From contig CBDDED010000003.1 in assembly GCA_965226825.1 (NCBI GenBank), forward strand, positions 1-64,000: a DNA stretch of 64,000 bases, in the 5' to 3' direction. Shown piece after piece: positions 18,412 to 27,328 of the stretch. A model generated the notes under the pieces. The model made no database searches. It saw only the letters and a list, made by a program, of their open reading frames with translations, and had not been told where the DNA came from. The position numbers and the translations under genes are program-made. This DNA comes from Io17-Chloro-G2 sp965226825 (lineage in GTDB: Bacteria > Chloroflexota > Dehalococcoidia > Lucifugimonadales > UBA3495). Every line of letters begins with the position of its first letter. Positions within the stretch are counted from its first letter, which is position 1.

Positions 18412-19593
18412 TCATCCCATTGGACTGGCGGCAGGCAGCCCCAGCAGAAATTGGCCATGGTTCTCATAAGCAGAATTGCTTACCATCTGATGCTGCGCTG
18501 CGGCGTTGATGTCTCGCAGGCACTTTTGCAGGACGTGGGACTGGTAAAGGGCGGCGCCGCCACCGTAACGGAAGGCTTGGGAGGCAATTTCGGCAGCCTC
18601 TTCCGTGCTGAAGCAGGCAGCCCCCCGCATCCTTGCCTGCAGCGGAGGCTCGGGGGTGACACCCCGGCATACCGATTCCCAGGCTTCGGTCAGGGTCTCC
18701 GCCACCAACGCCCGTGCGGCGCGCAGCCTGAGATCGCACTCCCCCAACGCCCGTTGGAAAGAGCCGCGGCCGGCCACCAGGGCCATTCCGCCGGCGTAGC
18801 CGCGTTCCTTGGTTTGAGCTAACCCGGTGACCGCATCCAACGCCAGGCGTCCCACGCCCAGTGCGAACGCGCAGTGGCCGGTGGTCACCAGCCCCGGACG
18901 GCCCAACAGGAAAAAGGGACCGCCCCGGCGCGGCCCGCTTTCTGCCCCGTCCCAGGTGAAGCGTTGAGGCACGAAAAGTTCGGAAACCGAGTAGTCGCAA
19001 CTGCCTGTGCCCTTTAGTCCCATTACCTGCCAGTTGTCGTGGATGTGGGCGTCGGCGGTTGGAAACACAACCCGTATTTGGCGAGTGAGCTGCTGCTCGT
19101 CGTCCACCACCCATGCCCCGGCGGAAATCCAATCGGAATGTCCCACGCCGCTGCCAAAGGCCCAACGCCCGGTTACACGATAGCCGCCTTCCACCGGCTT
19201 TGCCCTGCCGCTGGGCGCGGCGACGCCGGCGGCCCTGGGAATTCGGCCGCCGGCGAATATTTCGTCTATGGCGTCGTCCGGAAGGAACGCCCCCATGTTG
19301 GCGATGCTGGCCGCGCCGATCATCAGGCACCAGCCGGCCGCCGGGTCTATCCGGGTAACGGCCTCCACTACGTCAAGCTGCATCAGGGGATCGGCTTCGG
19401 CTCCTCCCAACGCTTCCGGCACTTTGTACGAAAGCAGACCGCAATCGTCCAGGGCATCCACTGTATCCTGGGGAAGGTGGCCTATGGCTTCCGCTTGGTC
19501 GGCGTTGGCCAGCAGACGGTCCCGAATACTCTCAACCGCCGCCAGGAGGGCCAGCCTCTTCTCTTCCCGTTGCGCCGGGAATGTGGAAATCAT
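18412..19593 (-). CDS. Acyl-CoA-dehydrogenase-like flavoprotein (tandem paralog)
   Basis: 393 residues, collinear with the downstream gene: shared AGWCLMIGAASIANMGAFLP, GRWAFGSGVGHSDWISAGAW, MGLKGTGSCDYSVSELFVPQ and AWESVCRGVTPEPPLQARMR. The start ATG 19593 follows GGGAGACG. With the LLM pair it forms a four-gene run on the minus strand made of two tandem duplications. The C-terminal QSHVLQKCLRDINAAAQHQM is nearly identical in both copies, while the substrate-side segment differs. It is probably a flavin-dependent monooxygenase fed by a reductase encoded elsewhere. Confidence 0.85.
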   Translation of the reverse strand: MISTFPAQREEKRLALLAAVESIRDRLLANADQAEAIGHLPQDTVDALDDCGLLSYKVPEALGGAEADPLMQLDVVEAVTRIDPAAGWCLMIGAASIANMGAFLPDDAIDEIFAGGRIPRAAGVAAPSGRAKPVEGGYRVTGRWAFGSGVGHSDWISAGAWVVDDEQQLTRQIRVVFPTADAHIHDNWQVMGLKGTGSCDYSVSELFVPQRFTWDGAESGPRRGGPFFLLGRPGLVTTGHCAFALGVGRLALDAVTGLAQTKERGYAGGMALVAGRGSFQRALGECDLRLRAARALVAETLTEAWESVCRGVTPEPPLQARMRGAACFSTEEAAEIASQAFRYGGGAALYQSHVLQKCLRDINAAAQHQMVSNSAYENHGQFLLGLPAASPMG

Positions 19594-19733
19594 CGATCGT
19601 CTCCCGATGTCCCGCCTAAGCTGGGGTTTGGCAAGCGCTCGCCGCCAATTGTATCATTCAACCCACGCATGGCGACTCGCGCAGGACAACTCAAGGCGAC
19701 CTAAGCGAGGCGACCTATGGCATCCAAGGAGGA

Positions 19734-20579
19734 ATGAACATGGCGGGAGAATTGGACCCTCGAGCTTCGGGGGCGAGAAGGTTTGAAGGGCAGGTGGCAG
19801 TGGTTACTGGGGCCGGGCAGGGGATCGGAGCAGCCACGGCCCGTAGACTCGCCCAGGAGGGAGCGAGCATTGTAATCGGAGACATGGTCGAAGCGTCGTC
19901 ATTGAGGGTCAAGACGGAGATCGAAGAGTTTGGCGGTTCGGCCACCATTTGCCTGGGCGAGCTTTCGAAGTGGGAGAACGCTGAGAAGCTGATGAGCCAC
20001 GCCATGGAAACCTACGGGCGCATTGACGTCTTGGCCAACGTGGCGGGAGGCACAATCTGGTTCCAGTCGTACCAGTACTACACGCCGGAGCAGATTGAGG
20101 CCGAGGTGAACAAAAGCTTCTGGACCGCCATGTGGAGTTGCCGCGCTGTGCTGCCCCACATGATCAGCCAGGGCTCTGGATCTATAGTTAACATCGCCAC
20201 TCATGCCGTCTCCGGGCGGTTCCGGGTCCCCTATGCGGCGGCCAAGGCCGGTCAGATCGGGCTCACCACTTCCCTGGCCCGGGAGGTCGCTCACTTGGGT
20301 ATCCGGGTTAACTGCGTGGCGCCCAGCGGCACCGGGGCCGACGACCGGGTCACCCCCCGCAATTACGGCCAGACCGCGGACGTTCCGGAGCTCCCCCAAA
20401 GCGAGGTTGACGACCAGGCCCAGTACCGGCAAGAGACCCGCGCCATGGAAGTCCCCATGGGACGCTCAGGAGAAGCCTTCGAGCAAGCCTCCGCCATCGT
20501 GTTCCTGGCTTCTCACGACGCCTCCTACATCACCGGACAGGTTATCCCCGTCGGAGGCGGGCAACCCTATCCTTTCTAG
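19734..20579 (+). CDS. SDR family NAD(P)-dependent oxidoreductase
   Basis: 281 residues with the Rossmann motif TGAGQGIG near residue 26, a structural VLANVAGG and the active-site YAAAK after SIVNIATHAVSGRF. It closes with ITGQVIPVGGGQPYPF. AAGGAGG lies 5-10 bases before ATG 19734. It is divergent from the flavoprotein run, with a promoter region of about 140 bp. An insertion of about 25 residues after NCVAPSGTG resembles 1,6-dihydroxycyclohexadiene carboxylate dehydrogenase-like SDRs, which suggests aromatic breakdown. That link is inference. Confidence 0.88.
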   Translation: MNMAGELDPRASGARRFEGQVAVVTGAGQGIGAATARRLAQEGASIVIGDMVEASSLRVKTEIEEFGGSATICLGELSKWENAEKLMSHAMETYGRIDVLANVAGGTIWFQSYQYYTPEQIEAEVNKSFWTAMWSCRAVLPHMISQGSGSIVNIATHAVSGRFRVPYAAAKAGQIGLTTSLAREVAHLGIRVNCVAPSGTGADDRVTPRNYGQTADVPELPQSEVDDQAQYRQETRAMEVPMGRSGEAFEQASAIVFLASHDASYITGQVIPVGGGQPYPF

Positions 20580-20623
20580 GGCCGCCCCGATAGAGCCGGC
20601 AGTCTTATTGCTTGTTGTAAAAC

Positions 20624-20800
20624 ATGAGGAGTTCCATTGACTCTAACGTGAATCGATACCGAGAGCTGAGCGAACCGCCAGAGGAATACCGCATTTGGGA
20701 GAAGATACCCTACGAAGCTCCCTACAGTCCCGTTGCGGTCATGAAGGAAAAGCCTATGGCCGGGGATGCGGCGGAGGCCCGAGCCGATGGTGCCCGATGA
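20624..20800 (+). CDS. Possible small protein (58 residues)
   Basis: A short frame starting MRSSIDSNVNRYRELSEPPE and continuing EYRIWEKIPYEAPYSPVAVM. It has a coding-like residue mix and no rare stretches, but I see no clear ribosome site before ATG 20624. A GTG at 20648 preceded by a GAGGAG-containing stretch is an alternative. It lies 45 bp after the SDR gene on the same strand and 57 bp before the nuclease gene. I do not recognise the family. Confidence 0.35.
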   Translation: MRSSIDSNVNRYRELSEPPEEYRIWEKIPYEAPYSPVAVMKEKPMAGDAAEARADGAR

Positions 20801-20857
20801 AGTATAATAGAGCTGATGAGGTCACTGGTACTGTCGCTACAAACGGCGAGGAGAAAG

Positions 20858-21844
20858 ATGACTGTCTGGGTGGTTCGAGCCGGAAGAAGGGGAGAATATG
20901 AGGAAGCGTTTATTTCCCAGCGTCTAGCGGGTATTGACTTTGCCGTGGGACAGAACGCTGCCAGTTTCGACAGCAGGGAGTCGCTTCGGGAACATATGCC
21001 GACCAGGAACGCAGCAGATCAGATGTGGAGCTTCATCCACGAAATTCGCGTCGGCGACATGATTGTACTGCCCCGTAAGAGTCCCAGGGTAATAGATGTT
21101 GGTAGGGTGTCGGGCGATTACCAATACAGGGACAGCTTAGAACCCCCCCACGTGCGCTCCGTGGACTGGGAAGAACAGGATATTCCACGCTCCGACTTTG
21201 ACCAGGACCTTCTCAATTCCATGGGCGGCCTGGCGACAGTTTTTCGTGTACGGGCAATCGACGCCGAATCGCGAATTGACAGCATATCGGCCAAGCATCT
21301 AGGTCGGGATGTAGCCGCCGACCCTGAGCCTGACTCCCTAGTCAACGGGGATCCAGAGTTCAAAGTTGACTTGGAGGAGCAGATCAATGACCGAATCATT
21401 CAACGCATCCGTGAGAGGTTTCCACGCACTAGGCTGGAGTACCTAGTCGCTCAGATTCTAAGGGCGTCAGGCTATAGTGTGCTGGAAACTCGGCCAGGAC
21501 CGGATGGCGGGATAGATGTCGTCGCTGGGCAGGGCGATATGGGCTTTGGCCATCCGCGCTTATGCGTTCAAGTGAAATCCGGTCGCAACGCCGTGGACCT
21601 GCCCGACTACAATCGCCTCCAAGGCAATATCGGGTCATTCGGCGCCGATCACGGTTTGCTGGTCAGCCTTGGGGATTTCACAAGGCCAGTCCGAAACGAG
21701 AACGAACGATCTTTCTTCCAGATTAGGTTGTGGGGGCCTAATGACCTCGTAGAAATGCTGCTGGAAACTTACGATGACCTACCGGATGACATTCGAAGCG
21801 AAATACCCCTGAAAAACCGCAGGATCCTGATAGAAACGGAATAA
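20858..21844 (+). CDS. Mrr-type restriction endonuclease with N-terminal EVE/PUA-like domain
   Basis: 328 residues. The C-terminal half is an Mrr_cat PD-(D/E)XK nuclease: LEYLVAQILRASGYSVLETR, GGIDVVAG and LCVQVKSG give the Asp and Gln-x-Lys catalytic set. The N-terminal half (TVWVVRAGRRGEYEEAFISQ, IHEIRVGDMIVLPRK, VIDVGRVSGDYQY) resembles the EVE-like domains that sense modified bases in type IV restriction proteins. GAGGAGAAAG precedes ATG 20858; the longer frame from 20816 lacks a site. TATAAT at 20803-20808 could be its promoter. It probably cuts modified foreign DNA. No methyltransferase lies next to it. Confidence 0.8.
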   Translation: MTVWVVRAGRRGEYEEAFISQRLAGIDFAVGQNAASFDSRESLREHMPTRNAADQMWSFIHEIRVGDMIVLPRKSPRVIDVGRVSGDYQYRDSLEPPHVRSVDWEEQDIPRSDFDQDLLNSMGGLATVFRVRAIDAESRIDSISAKHLGRDVAADPEPDSLVNGDPEFKVDLEEQINDRIIQRIRERFPRTRLEYLVAQILRASGYSVLETRPGPDGGIDVVAGQGDMGFGHPRLCVQVKSGRNAVDLPDYNRLQGNIGSFGADHGLLVSLGDFTRPVRNENERSFFQIRLWGPNDLVEMLLETYDDLPDDIRSEIPLKNRRILIETE

Positions 21845-22170
21845 TAGACGAAAGCCAAGTTGGGAATACAATCCCGGGTTTGTCCAATTTTATGACTGGA
21901 CCGCAGTCGAATTAAGAAAGTGTTTAATAAGGTCTTGGAATAGCGAGGCAAGAATAAAGCGGGAGAGATGAACTTGGTCATGAGCCGGGCAGTTTATCCC
22001 TCAGATTTGACGGATGCCGAGGACCAGAACCGCGGCATCTCGATCGGTGCCTAGGCTAGACCCCATTAAGATGCGATTACCCTTGGGGACTCTAACCGGC
22101 GGCCCATTTACCTTGACAAATCTGGTAACATTGTGAAATTCCACTGCGAAATTGAGCAGGAAGGCGAAAT
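21845..22170. other. Gap with a transposase remnant and a possible promoter
   Basis: Bases 21968-22054 encode a 28-residue fragment containing AVYPSDLTDAE, the N-terminal signature of IS5 transposases, then a stop. TTGACA at 22113-22118 is followed 16 bases later by GAAATT (22135-22140), a possible promoter for the Rieske gene. Confidence 0.45.
21968..22054 (+). pseudogene. IS5-type transposase N-terminal remnant
   Basis: A 28-residue reading frame with SRAVYPSDLTDAEDQ. The YPSDLTDAxW element opens IS5-family transposases, as in the copy at 12631 (YPSDLTDAQW). The following sequence is unrelated, so this is only a scar. Confidence 0.5.
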
Positions 22171-23619
22171 ATGGGATTGGCAAAACTGTTTTCCAAGCAG
22201 CTTTCTGGATACCCCGGTGGGTACAAGCAGATGCGCCGGGGCTTTCAAGGGGTTACCGAGACGCCCCCGTTTAAATTGCCGGACGACCCCAAGGACCGCC
22301 GCAGCCGGATTCCCCGCTTGGGATTCCGGGAATACTGGTACCCCGCGCTCCCGGCCAAGGATGTGAAAAAGTCCGAGCCGTCCTTGCTCCGAATGCTGGG
22401 GACCGACGTCATCTTTTTCAAGGACACGAAGGGTGAAGTTCAAGCGCTCCTCGACTGGTGTCCGCACCGCGCCGTCTACCTGTCTATGGGCAAGTGCCAC
22501 TTCCCCGGTTTTGTAAGCTGTCCTTACCACGGCGCCACTTTCGATGGCGAAGGCAACTGTGTGGCCTTCCTCACTGAGGGTCCCGACTCGAAGATGGTCG
22601 GCGTCGAAGGTATGAAGGCCAAGAAGTTCCCCACGGTCACCTTGAAGGGAATGGTCTTCGTTTGGACGGGGGAGAGCGAACCCGTGGACCCCAGGGAAGA
22701 CATTCCGCCGGAAATGTTTGAAGATCACAATATCTCCCGGCCGTCCTTCTGCATGTTTGACTGCAACTGGGTTATTGTTCTGGAGAACACTATGGACGCT
22801 CACAACGCGTTCATGGTCCACCGCAACGCCCTGCGTATCCTGGGTAGCCGGCTGGGCGGACGCCCGCGGACTCCCCTGGGTTACCGGGTGCACATCGTAA
22901 ACGACAAGGTGGTCCACTACCGCCCGGGCGAGGACAAGTCCTCAGTCGAACAGTACTACTACGACGAAGACGGCAATATACCCTACCAGATGTACTACCC
23001 CGGCGTGGACGGCGTTTGGCCGCTTCACCGGTGGCGGTTGATGTGGACCTGGCTGACCGATAGGAAAACGAAGAAGCAGAATAAGATGCTTGGGATGCGC
23101 CGTCCTCCGTCTGCGGAAACGCCTGACGTCAACGAGTGGAATGGGACGCGGCTTCCCGGTATGTCCCGCACGGGTGGCAACAACCGCGACTTCCGGAGCA
23201 CAAGGTGGCCGGTGCCGGTAGAAGAAAACCTCACCCGCATGGTGTACCTGAATGTTGAGCGCTATCCGACCCAGCCAAGTTGGTTGAAGCGCGTCTACAA
23301 AACGGTTTCCTGGCCCTACCGCAACTGGGAGTTGAACTTCAACTTCCGAAACCAGGACTACGACGCGGAGAAGTACGTCCAATACTCGGCGCCCGAGTAC
23401 ATGTCATCGACCGACTCGGTGGTGGTCGCCATGCGCCGCCTGTTCACCGAGCACAACCGTGATACAGTCCTCCGCCGGGAGTGGGAGGAGGAGGCTCCGG
23501 AGGTCTTTGAAGAAACCTTGGCCGAACAACTGGTTCGGGAGGGCGACGCCAGGGTAGCCGCGGCATCCGAAACCTACAGCCTGGAGCGTCTGGAAGAGGA
23601 GTTGCTCCGACGCCGTTAA
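22171..23619 (+). CDS. Rieske non-heme iron oxygenase, alpha (oxygenase) subunit
   Basis: 482 residues. The Rieske 2Fe-2S ligands are CPHRAVYL and CPYHGATFDGEGNCV, about 95-125 residues in. The catalytic domain has VLENTMDAHNAFMVHRNALR, with the two His and the bridging Asp of the mononuclear iron site. The family adds O2 to aromatic rings or removes methyl groups, with electrons from a separate reductase that is not encoded nearby. ATG 22171 follows a GGAAGG stretch. A terminator lies 38 bp after the stop, so it is probably a single-gene unit. It is longer than many oxygenase subunits, with a charged tail. Confidence 0.9.
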   Translation: MGLAKLFSKQLSGYPGGYKQMRRGFQGVTETPPFKLPDDPKDRRSRIPRLGFREYWYPALPAKDVKKSEPSLLRMLGTDVIFFKDTKGEVQALLDWCPHRAVYLSMGKCHFPGFVSCPYHGATFDGEGNCVAFLTEGPDSKMVGVEGMKAKKFPTVTLKGMVFVWTGESEPVDPREDIPPEMFEDHNISRPSFCMFDCNWVIVLENTMDAHNAFMVHRNALRILGSRLGGRPRTPLGYRVHIVNDKVVHYRPGEDKSSVEQYYYDEDGNIPYQMYYPGVDGVWPLHRWRLMWTWLTDRKTKKQNKMLGMRRPPSAETPDVNEWNGTRLPGMSRTGGNNRDFRSTRWPVPVEENLTRMVYLNVERYPTQPSWLKRVYKTVSWPYRNWELNFNFRNQDYDAEKYVQYSAPEYMSSTDSVVVAMRRLFTEHNRDTVLRREWEEEAPEVFEETLAEQLVREGDARVAAASETYSLERLEEELLRRR

Positions 23620-23656
23620 CCGGCTCACTCCGAAGAACCAACGGATTGCCACTATG

Positions 23657-23692
23657 GGCCCCCTCCTTGCTGATGGAGGGGGCCTTCTTTTT
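23657..23692 (+). terminator. Rho-independent terminator of the Rieske gene
   Basis: GGCCCCCTCC (23657-23666) pairs perfectly with GGAGGGGGCC (23675-23684) around an 8-base loop and is followed by TTCTTTTT. Confidence 0.85.
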
Positions 23693-23835
23693 GCCTACGC
23701 CCATTGCCTTCCCGACACATTCCCGGGTGACGGTAATTCCCTGTGATATGATGCCCGTCGGGAACTATTCAAGGCGACAACCGATCAATCTCACGTTTGG
23801 CAATACAGAAAACACCCTGGGACGAGGTGATACCG

Positions 23836-24855
23836 ATGAAGCTACTGACCTATGACACCGGAGCCGGCCCCCGATGCGGCGTGCTTCGGGGAGACGACGT
23901 GGTGGACGTAAGCGCTCTATTGGGCTCCGCTCAACCATTGCAGGACGTGCGCGCCCTGCTGGAATCGGGGGAATCGGCGGTTGACCGGGTGAGAGACGCG
24001 CTGGCCGGCAACCCCTCAGCCCAGGCCCTGCCGCTCAGCGGGGTGAGGCTGCGGTCCCCCGTGCTGCAACCGCCCACGGTTCGGGACTTTATGATTTACG
24101 AGGAACACGCCACGGCCCAGGGCACCAGGGAGCGGGAAGAAGCCTGGTACCGGATGCCGATTTTCTATTTCTCCAACCCTCTCTGCATCTACGGCCCTGA
24201 CGACCACATCCCGTTCCCTTCGGCGTCAAGTATGCTTGACTACGAACTGGAGCTTGGTTGCGTCATCGGCCGGGAAGGTCGAGACGTGGCCGAAGCCGAC
24301 GCCATGCCGTACATCGCCGGATTCTGTATCTTCAATGATTGGAGTTGCCGGGACATACAACGTGACGAAAGCGCCGTGGGACTTGGGCCCGCTAAAGGCA
24401 AGGACTCGGCGTCCTCCCTGGGACCTTGGTTGGTGACCACCGACGAATTGGCCCCGTTGATGCGGGACGGCCGGTTGCAGGTTAAATGCAGCGTTAGAGT
24501 CAACGGGGAAGTTTGGCTGGAGGACAGCGACGGCGGTGTCCCATATCACACCTGGGGCTCTCTGGTGGAGAGGGCTTCCAAGGACAGCCGTATCGCGCCG
24601 GGGGATGTCTTCGGCAGCGGCACCGTCGGAGGCGGCTCCATCGGCGAGGCTATTCGTAAAGGGTATCCCGGCGCCAGGTTCCTGCAACCCGGCGACGTGG
24701 TAGAGCATGAGGTAGAAGGGATAGGCGCCCTGCGCGCCACTATCGGCCCAAAGGTAAACGACGATCCTAACTACCGCTACGGTCCCAAGGAACAACCGCC
24801 TCTACCCCAACGCGGGATAGCCAAAGACTATAAGTACGAGCTAAAGATTCGCTAA
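23836..24855 (+). CDS. Fumarylacetoacetate hydrolase (FAH) family protein
   Basis: 339 residues. FAH-fold landmarks are LRSPVLQPPTVRDFMIYEEH, MLDYELELGCVIGREG, CIFNDWSCRDIQRDE, GPAKGKDSASSLGPWLVTTD and GDVFGSGTVGGG. The acidic DYELELG and the lysine after GPAK match the metal and catalytic sites. The family cleaves C-C bonds or hydrates acyl-pyruvates late in aromatic degradation, which fits the upstream Rieske oxygenase. I moved the start to ATG 23836 because GAGGTGA precedes it. The C-terminal Tyr-rich tail (NYRYGPKEQPP) is unusual but not disruptive. Confidence 0.88.
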   Translation: MKLLTYDTGAGPRCGVLRGDDVVDVSALLGSAQPLQDVRALLESGESAVDRVRDALAGNPSAQALPLSGVRLRSPVLQPPTVRDFMIYEEHATAQGTREREEAWYRMPIFYFSNPLCIYGPDDHIPFPSASSMLDYELELGCVIGREGRDVAEADAMPYIAGFCIFNDWSCRDIQRDESAVGLGPAKGKDSASSLGPWLVTTDELAPLMRDGRLQVKCSVRVNGEVWLEDSDGGVPYHTWGSLVERASKDSRIAPGDVFGSGTVGGGSIGEAIRKGYPGARFLQPGDVVEHEVEGIGALRATIGPKVNDDPNYRYGPKEQPPLPQRGIAKDYKYELKIR

Positions 24856-25002
24856 CAAAGTAATGCCGCGTCCACAACCATGAAGGGTGGTGGGCCGCCT
24901 TTTCGCTCGTGGCTCACAACCCATGAGCCGCGGGTGAGCTCCTTGCCTTAGGCATTCCGGAGCGTCTGCGTCTGGAGGGGTCCCCAAGGACCTTTCAATT
25001 TA

Positions 25003-25159
25003 CCCCGTCATTCTCGCCGCAGCGGGAATCCAGAGCCCTGATCATGCTCCAGGACGGTTTTGCCAACTAAGACGCGCCGGGTGGACAGGTAGACCTCCAA
25101 CCTGCACCATCCTTGCAGACCCGCATCAGGTAGGATGGGGGAGGAAGGGCTCTGGAACC
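25003..25159 (-). repeat. MITE-like palindromic element, copy A
   Basis: The left arm is CCGTCATTCTCGCCGC followed by AGCGGGAATCCAGAGCCCT. The right arm (AGGGCTCTGGAACCC, 25145-25159) is its partial inverse. The interior, read on the minus strand, matches the copies at 44295-44477 and 51323-51490 (GGTCTGCA, CCTGTCCACCCGGCGCG, TTGG, ATGATCAGGG). It fills part of the 420-bp gap 24856-25275, in which I see nothing else. Confidence 0.7.
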
Positions 25160-25275
25160 CCGCTTGGGACGAACATGGAAGGGATGGGCCGATCGGCCGG
25201 TAAACCGGCCCGTAAAACGGTGCCGGCAGTTCTGCACAAGCCTGCGCGCCTGGGATCGACTTAGCCCCTGTCTCC

Positions 25276-26748
25276 TTACCCTTTCAACCTGGCCAAAGTA
25301 AGGGCCGGCAGCATCAGGCCTAGCAGCATCCAGCCGAGGCTCAGGTGTCCGGTGGCGCTCGCTCCGAAAACGCTACAGGCTCCGGTCGCCCCGGAGGTCT
25401 CCGCCGGGGCCGGTGGCGGTGAGAACCCGGTGGAAAGCTTGATGAGGAAGGCGTCGGCCAGTCCCATGGATTCCTGTCCGGCCAGCACCCCGTTGGTTCT
25501 ACCCACGGCGTACAGGCTTCCGGCGTCATCCAGAATTATGTCCTTGATGTTGTCGCCGGACCTGGAACCAAACTGATAGGTCCACAGTTCCTCGCCGCCG
25601 GCAGTGTACTTGCGCACAAAAGCGTCGTTGCCGCCAAAGTTGACCTGTCCGGCGAAGGCTCCGTCCGTCCGGCCCACCACGTAGATGTCTCCGGCCTGGT
25701 CCACTGCCACGTTGGTGGCGAAGTCTTCATCCACGGTGCCGAACTCACGGCTCCAAAGCTGGTTGCCTTCCCCGTCGAAACTGTGGAGCAACGCGTTTTG
25801 AACCACCCCCACCCGCTGACCCGGCAGCGCGATGCGGAAGAACCCGACGGTGTAGACCCGGCCTTCGCTGTCCGTCGTTACGTCGACGGCGGTGTCTGTA
25901 TCCTTGGTTCCATATTGGCGGGTCCAGAGGGCGTTCCCGCTGTCGTCAAACTTGCTGAGGTAGGCGTCATACTTGCCGTGCCAGGTCTGCCCTGGGAAGG
26001 CTCCCGATGTGGGGCCCACCACGTAAATGTTCCCGTTGCCATCCGTGGTTATGCTGGTTACGTGGTCGGTGCCCTTGGTGCCGAACTGGCGGGTCCAGAC
26101 TACGTTGCCGTCCGGGTCGTATTTCCTCAGGTAGGCGTCCTCGTTTCCTATCTTGGTTTGGCCCTCTAGGGCGATGCGTGCGATGCCCGCCACGTAGACG
26201 CTGCCGTTATTGTCCACAGTGACGGCCTTGGGTTCGTCGCGAAACTCGGTCCCAAACTGTAGTGTCCAGACCTCGTTTCCGTCGCCGTCGTAGCTACGCA
26301 GGAAAACATCCTCGTGGCCCAAATTTGAATGACCGGGCAAAGCGCCCCTGGTTTGGCCCATGACGTAGAGGATCCCGTCTTCCGAAACGGCGGCGCCCCA
26401 GGCGTAATCGCTGCTTGGCGTACCAAAGCGTTTGTTCCAGATCTCGTCCCCGTCAGGATGAAACTTGTTGACCGAGGCGTCATAGCCGGCATGCTGACCG
26501 GCCTCCGAAGGGTCGCCCCACGTGTAGCCAACGACGTAAAGGTTGCCCTCGTGGTCCAGGCCGACGCCCTCAGCGCCATCGGTGTGGGAGGTCCCGAATT
26601 GGCGTATCCAAGTGGTGGCGGCCTGCCCGTCCGGTGCATCGAGTTGAGTGGTGACGCGCTCGGGAGAGGATAGCCCGAGAGTGGCGGCCGCGGCCATACC
26701 TGCTACCGCGGCCGCGGCGACGCCCAATAGGAACCGAAATTTTGTCAT
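25276..26748 (-). CDS. Exported SBBP seven-bladed beta-propeller protein
   Basis: 490 residues. An N-terminal signal peptide (FRFLLGVAAAAVAGMAAAAT) is followed by exactly seven repeats of about 57 residues. Each is built like W-x-RQFGT, D-x-GN-x-YVVG, GQ-x-x-x-G-x-DA and G-x-x-x-W (for example GNIYVVGPTSGAFPGQTWHG). These are SBBP/YD-like propeller blades. The protein ends GACSVFGASATG, then a hydrophobic stretch and ARLKG, a Cys-containing C-terminal anchor reminiscent of MYXO-CTERM-type sorting signals. It is probably a cell-surface binding protein. ATG 26748 and GTG 26754 are alternative starts. Confidence 0.85.
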   Translation of the reverse strand: MTKFRFLLGVAAAAVAGMAAAATLGLSSPERVTTQLDAPDGQAATTWIRQFGTSHTDGAEGVGLDHEGNLYVVGYTWGDPSEAGQHAGYDASVNKFHPDGDEIWNKRFGTPSSDYAWGAAVSEDGILYVMGQTRGALPGHSNLGHEDVFLRSYDGDGNEVWTLQFGTEFRDEPKAVTVDNNGSVYVAGIARIALEGQTKIGNEDAYLRKYDPDGNVVWTRQFGTKGTDHVTSITTDGNGNIYVVGPTSGAFPGQTWHGKYDAYLSKFDDSGNALWTRQYGTKDTDTAVDVTTDSEGRVYTVGFFRIALPGQRVGVVQNALLHSFDGEGNQLWSREFGTVDEDFATNVAVDQAGDIYVVGRTDGAFAGQVNFGGNDAFVRKYTAGGEELWTYQFGSRSGDNIKDIILDDAGSLYAVGRTNGVLAGQESMGLADAFLIKLSTGFSPPPAPAETSGATGACSVFGASATGHLSLGWMLLGLMLPALTLARLKG

Positions 26749-26830
26749 AGCCACTAGAGTACGCTACCTCGCTCGGGGGCGATGCGTTAGACGGGCATGG
26801 GAGCTTACGGACCGGTTTTGACCGGTCAGG

Positions 26831-27328
26831 TTACTTGGTATCGTCGTAATCGGGGCGTTTGGACCACGTGAGACTGTCGGGGTCGTGCACCAGTTCGACC
26901 CTCTTTCCGGCTGAGTCCTCCACACCCAGGGGGTGATAGAGCAATTCGACAATGTTGCCGTCGGGGTCTTTGATGTAGGTGTAGTGGTGGCCGGTGTACT
27001 CCCGCGTCCTCCAGGTCGATTCCCCTTCATCGTTGGGCCTGCGGTTCGTTGCATGGCTGTAGGGAATGCCCAGGTCTTCCAGGTGTTCGATCATCTCGTC
27101 CCAATCGGCCACCTCAACCGCGAAGTGGACCCCTGGTGGTTGGACCACGTTGGCCGGCTCATTGGTGTGAATCTCCGCGTTGCCGAGCCGGAATTGGAGT
27201 TGGACCCGGTTGAGGGTGGGACCCCGGTCGAAGAACTCGGCGTTAAGCACCTTTTCATACCAATCCCTGGTACGCTGGCGATCGCTGATTTGGATGTTGA
27301 CGTGGTGAATCAGAGTGACTCTTGACAT
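26831..27328 (-). CDS. VOC (glyoxalase/dioxygenase) family protein
   Basis: 165 residues starting LIHHVNIQISDRQRTRDWYE, the first beta-alpha-beta-beta-beta module with a metal-binding His. The second module has GVHFAVEVADWDEMIEHLED, HHYTYIKDPDGNIVELLYHP and the final Glu ligand. AGGAGA precedes ATG 27328. Family members act as ring-cleaving dioxygenases, glyoxalases or resistance proteins. The PDGNIVELL ending is common to all, so the substrate is open. It follows the SBBP gene by about 80 bp on the same strand but is probably expressed separately. Confidence 0.85.
   Translation of the reverse strand: MSRVTLIHHVNIQISDRQRTRDWYEKVLNAEFFDRGPTLNRVQLQFRLGNAEIHTNEPANVVQPPGVHFAVEVADWDEMIEHLEDLGIPYSHATNRRPNDEGESTWRTREYTGHHYTYIKDPDGNIVELLYHPLGVEDSAGKRVELVHDPDSLTWSKRPDYDDTK

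Noticed and set aside
22108..22917. 269-codon minus-strand frame
   Set aside because: It is the antisense of the Rieske oxygenase gene, which has clear motifs.
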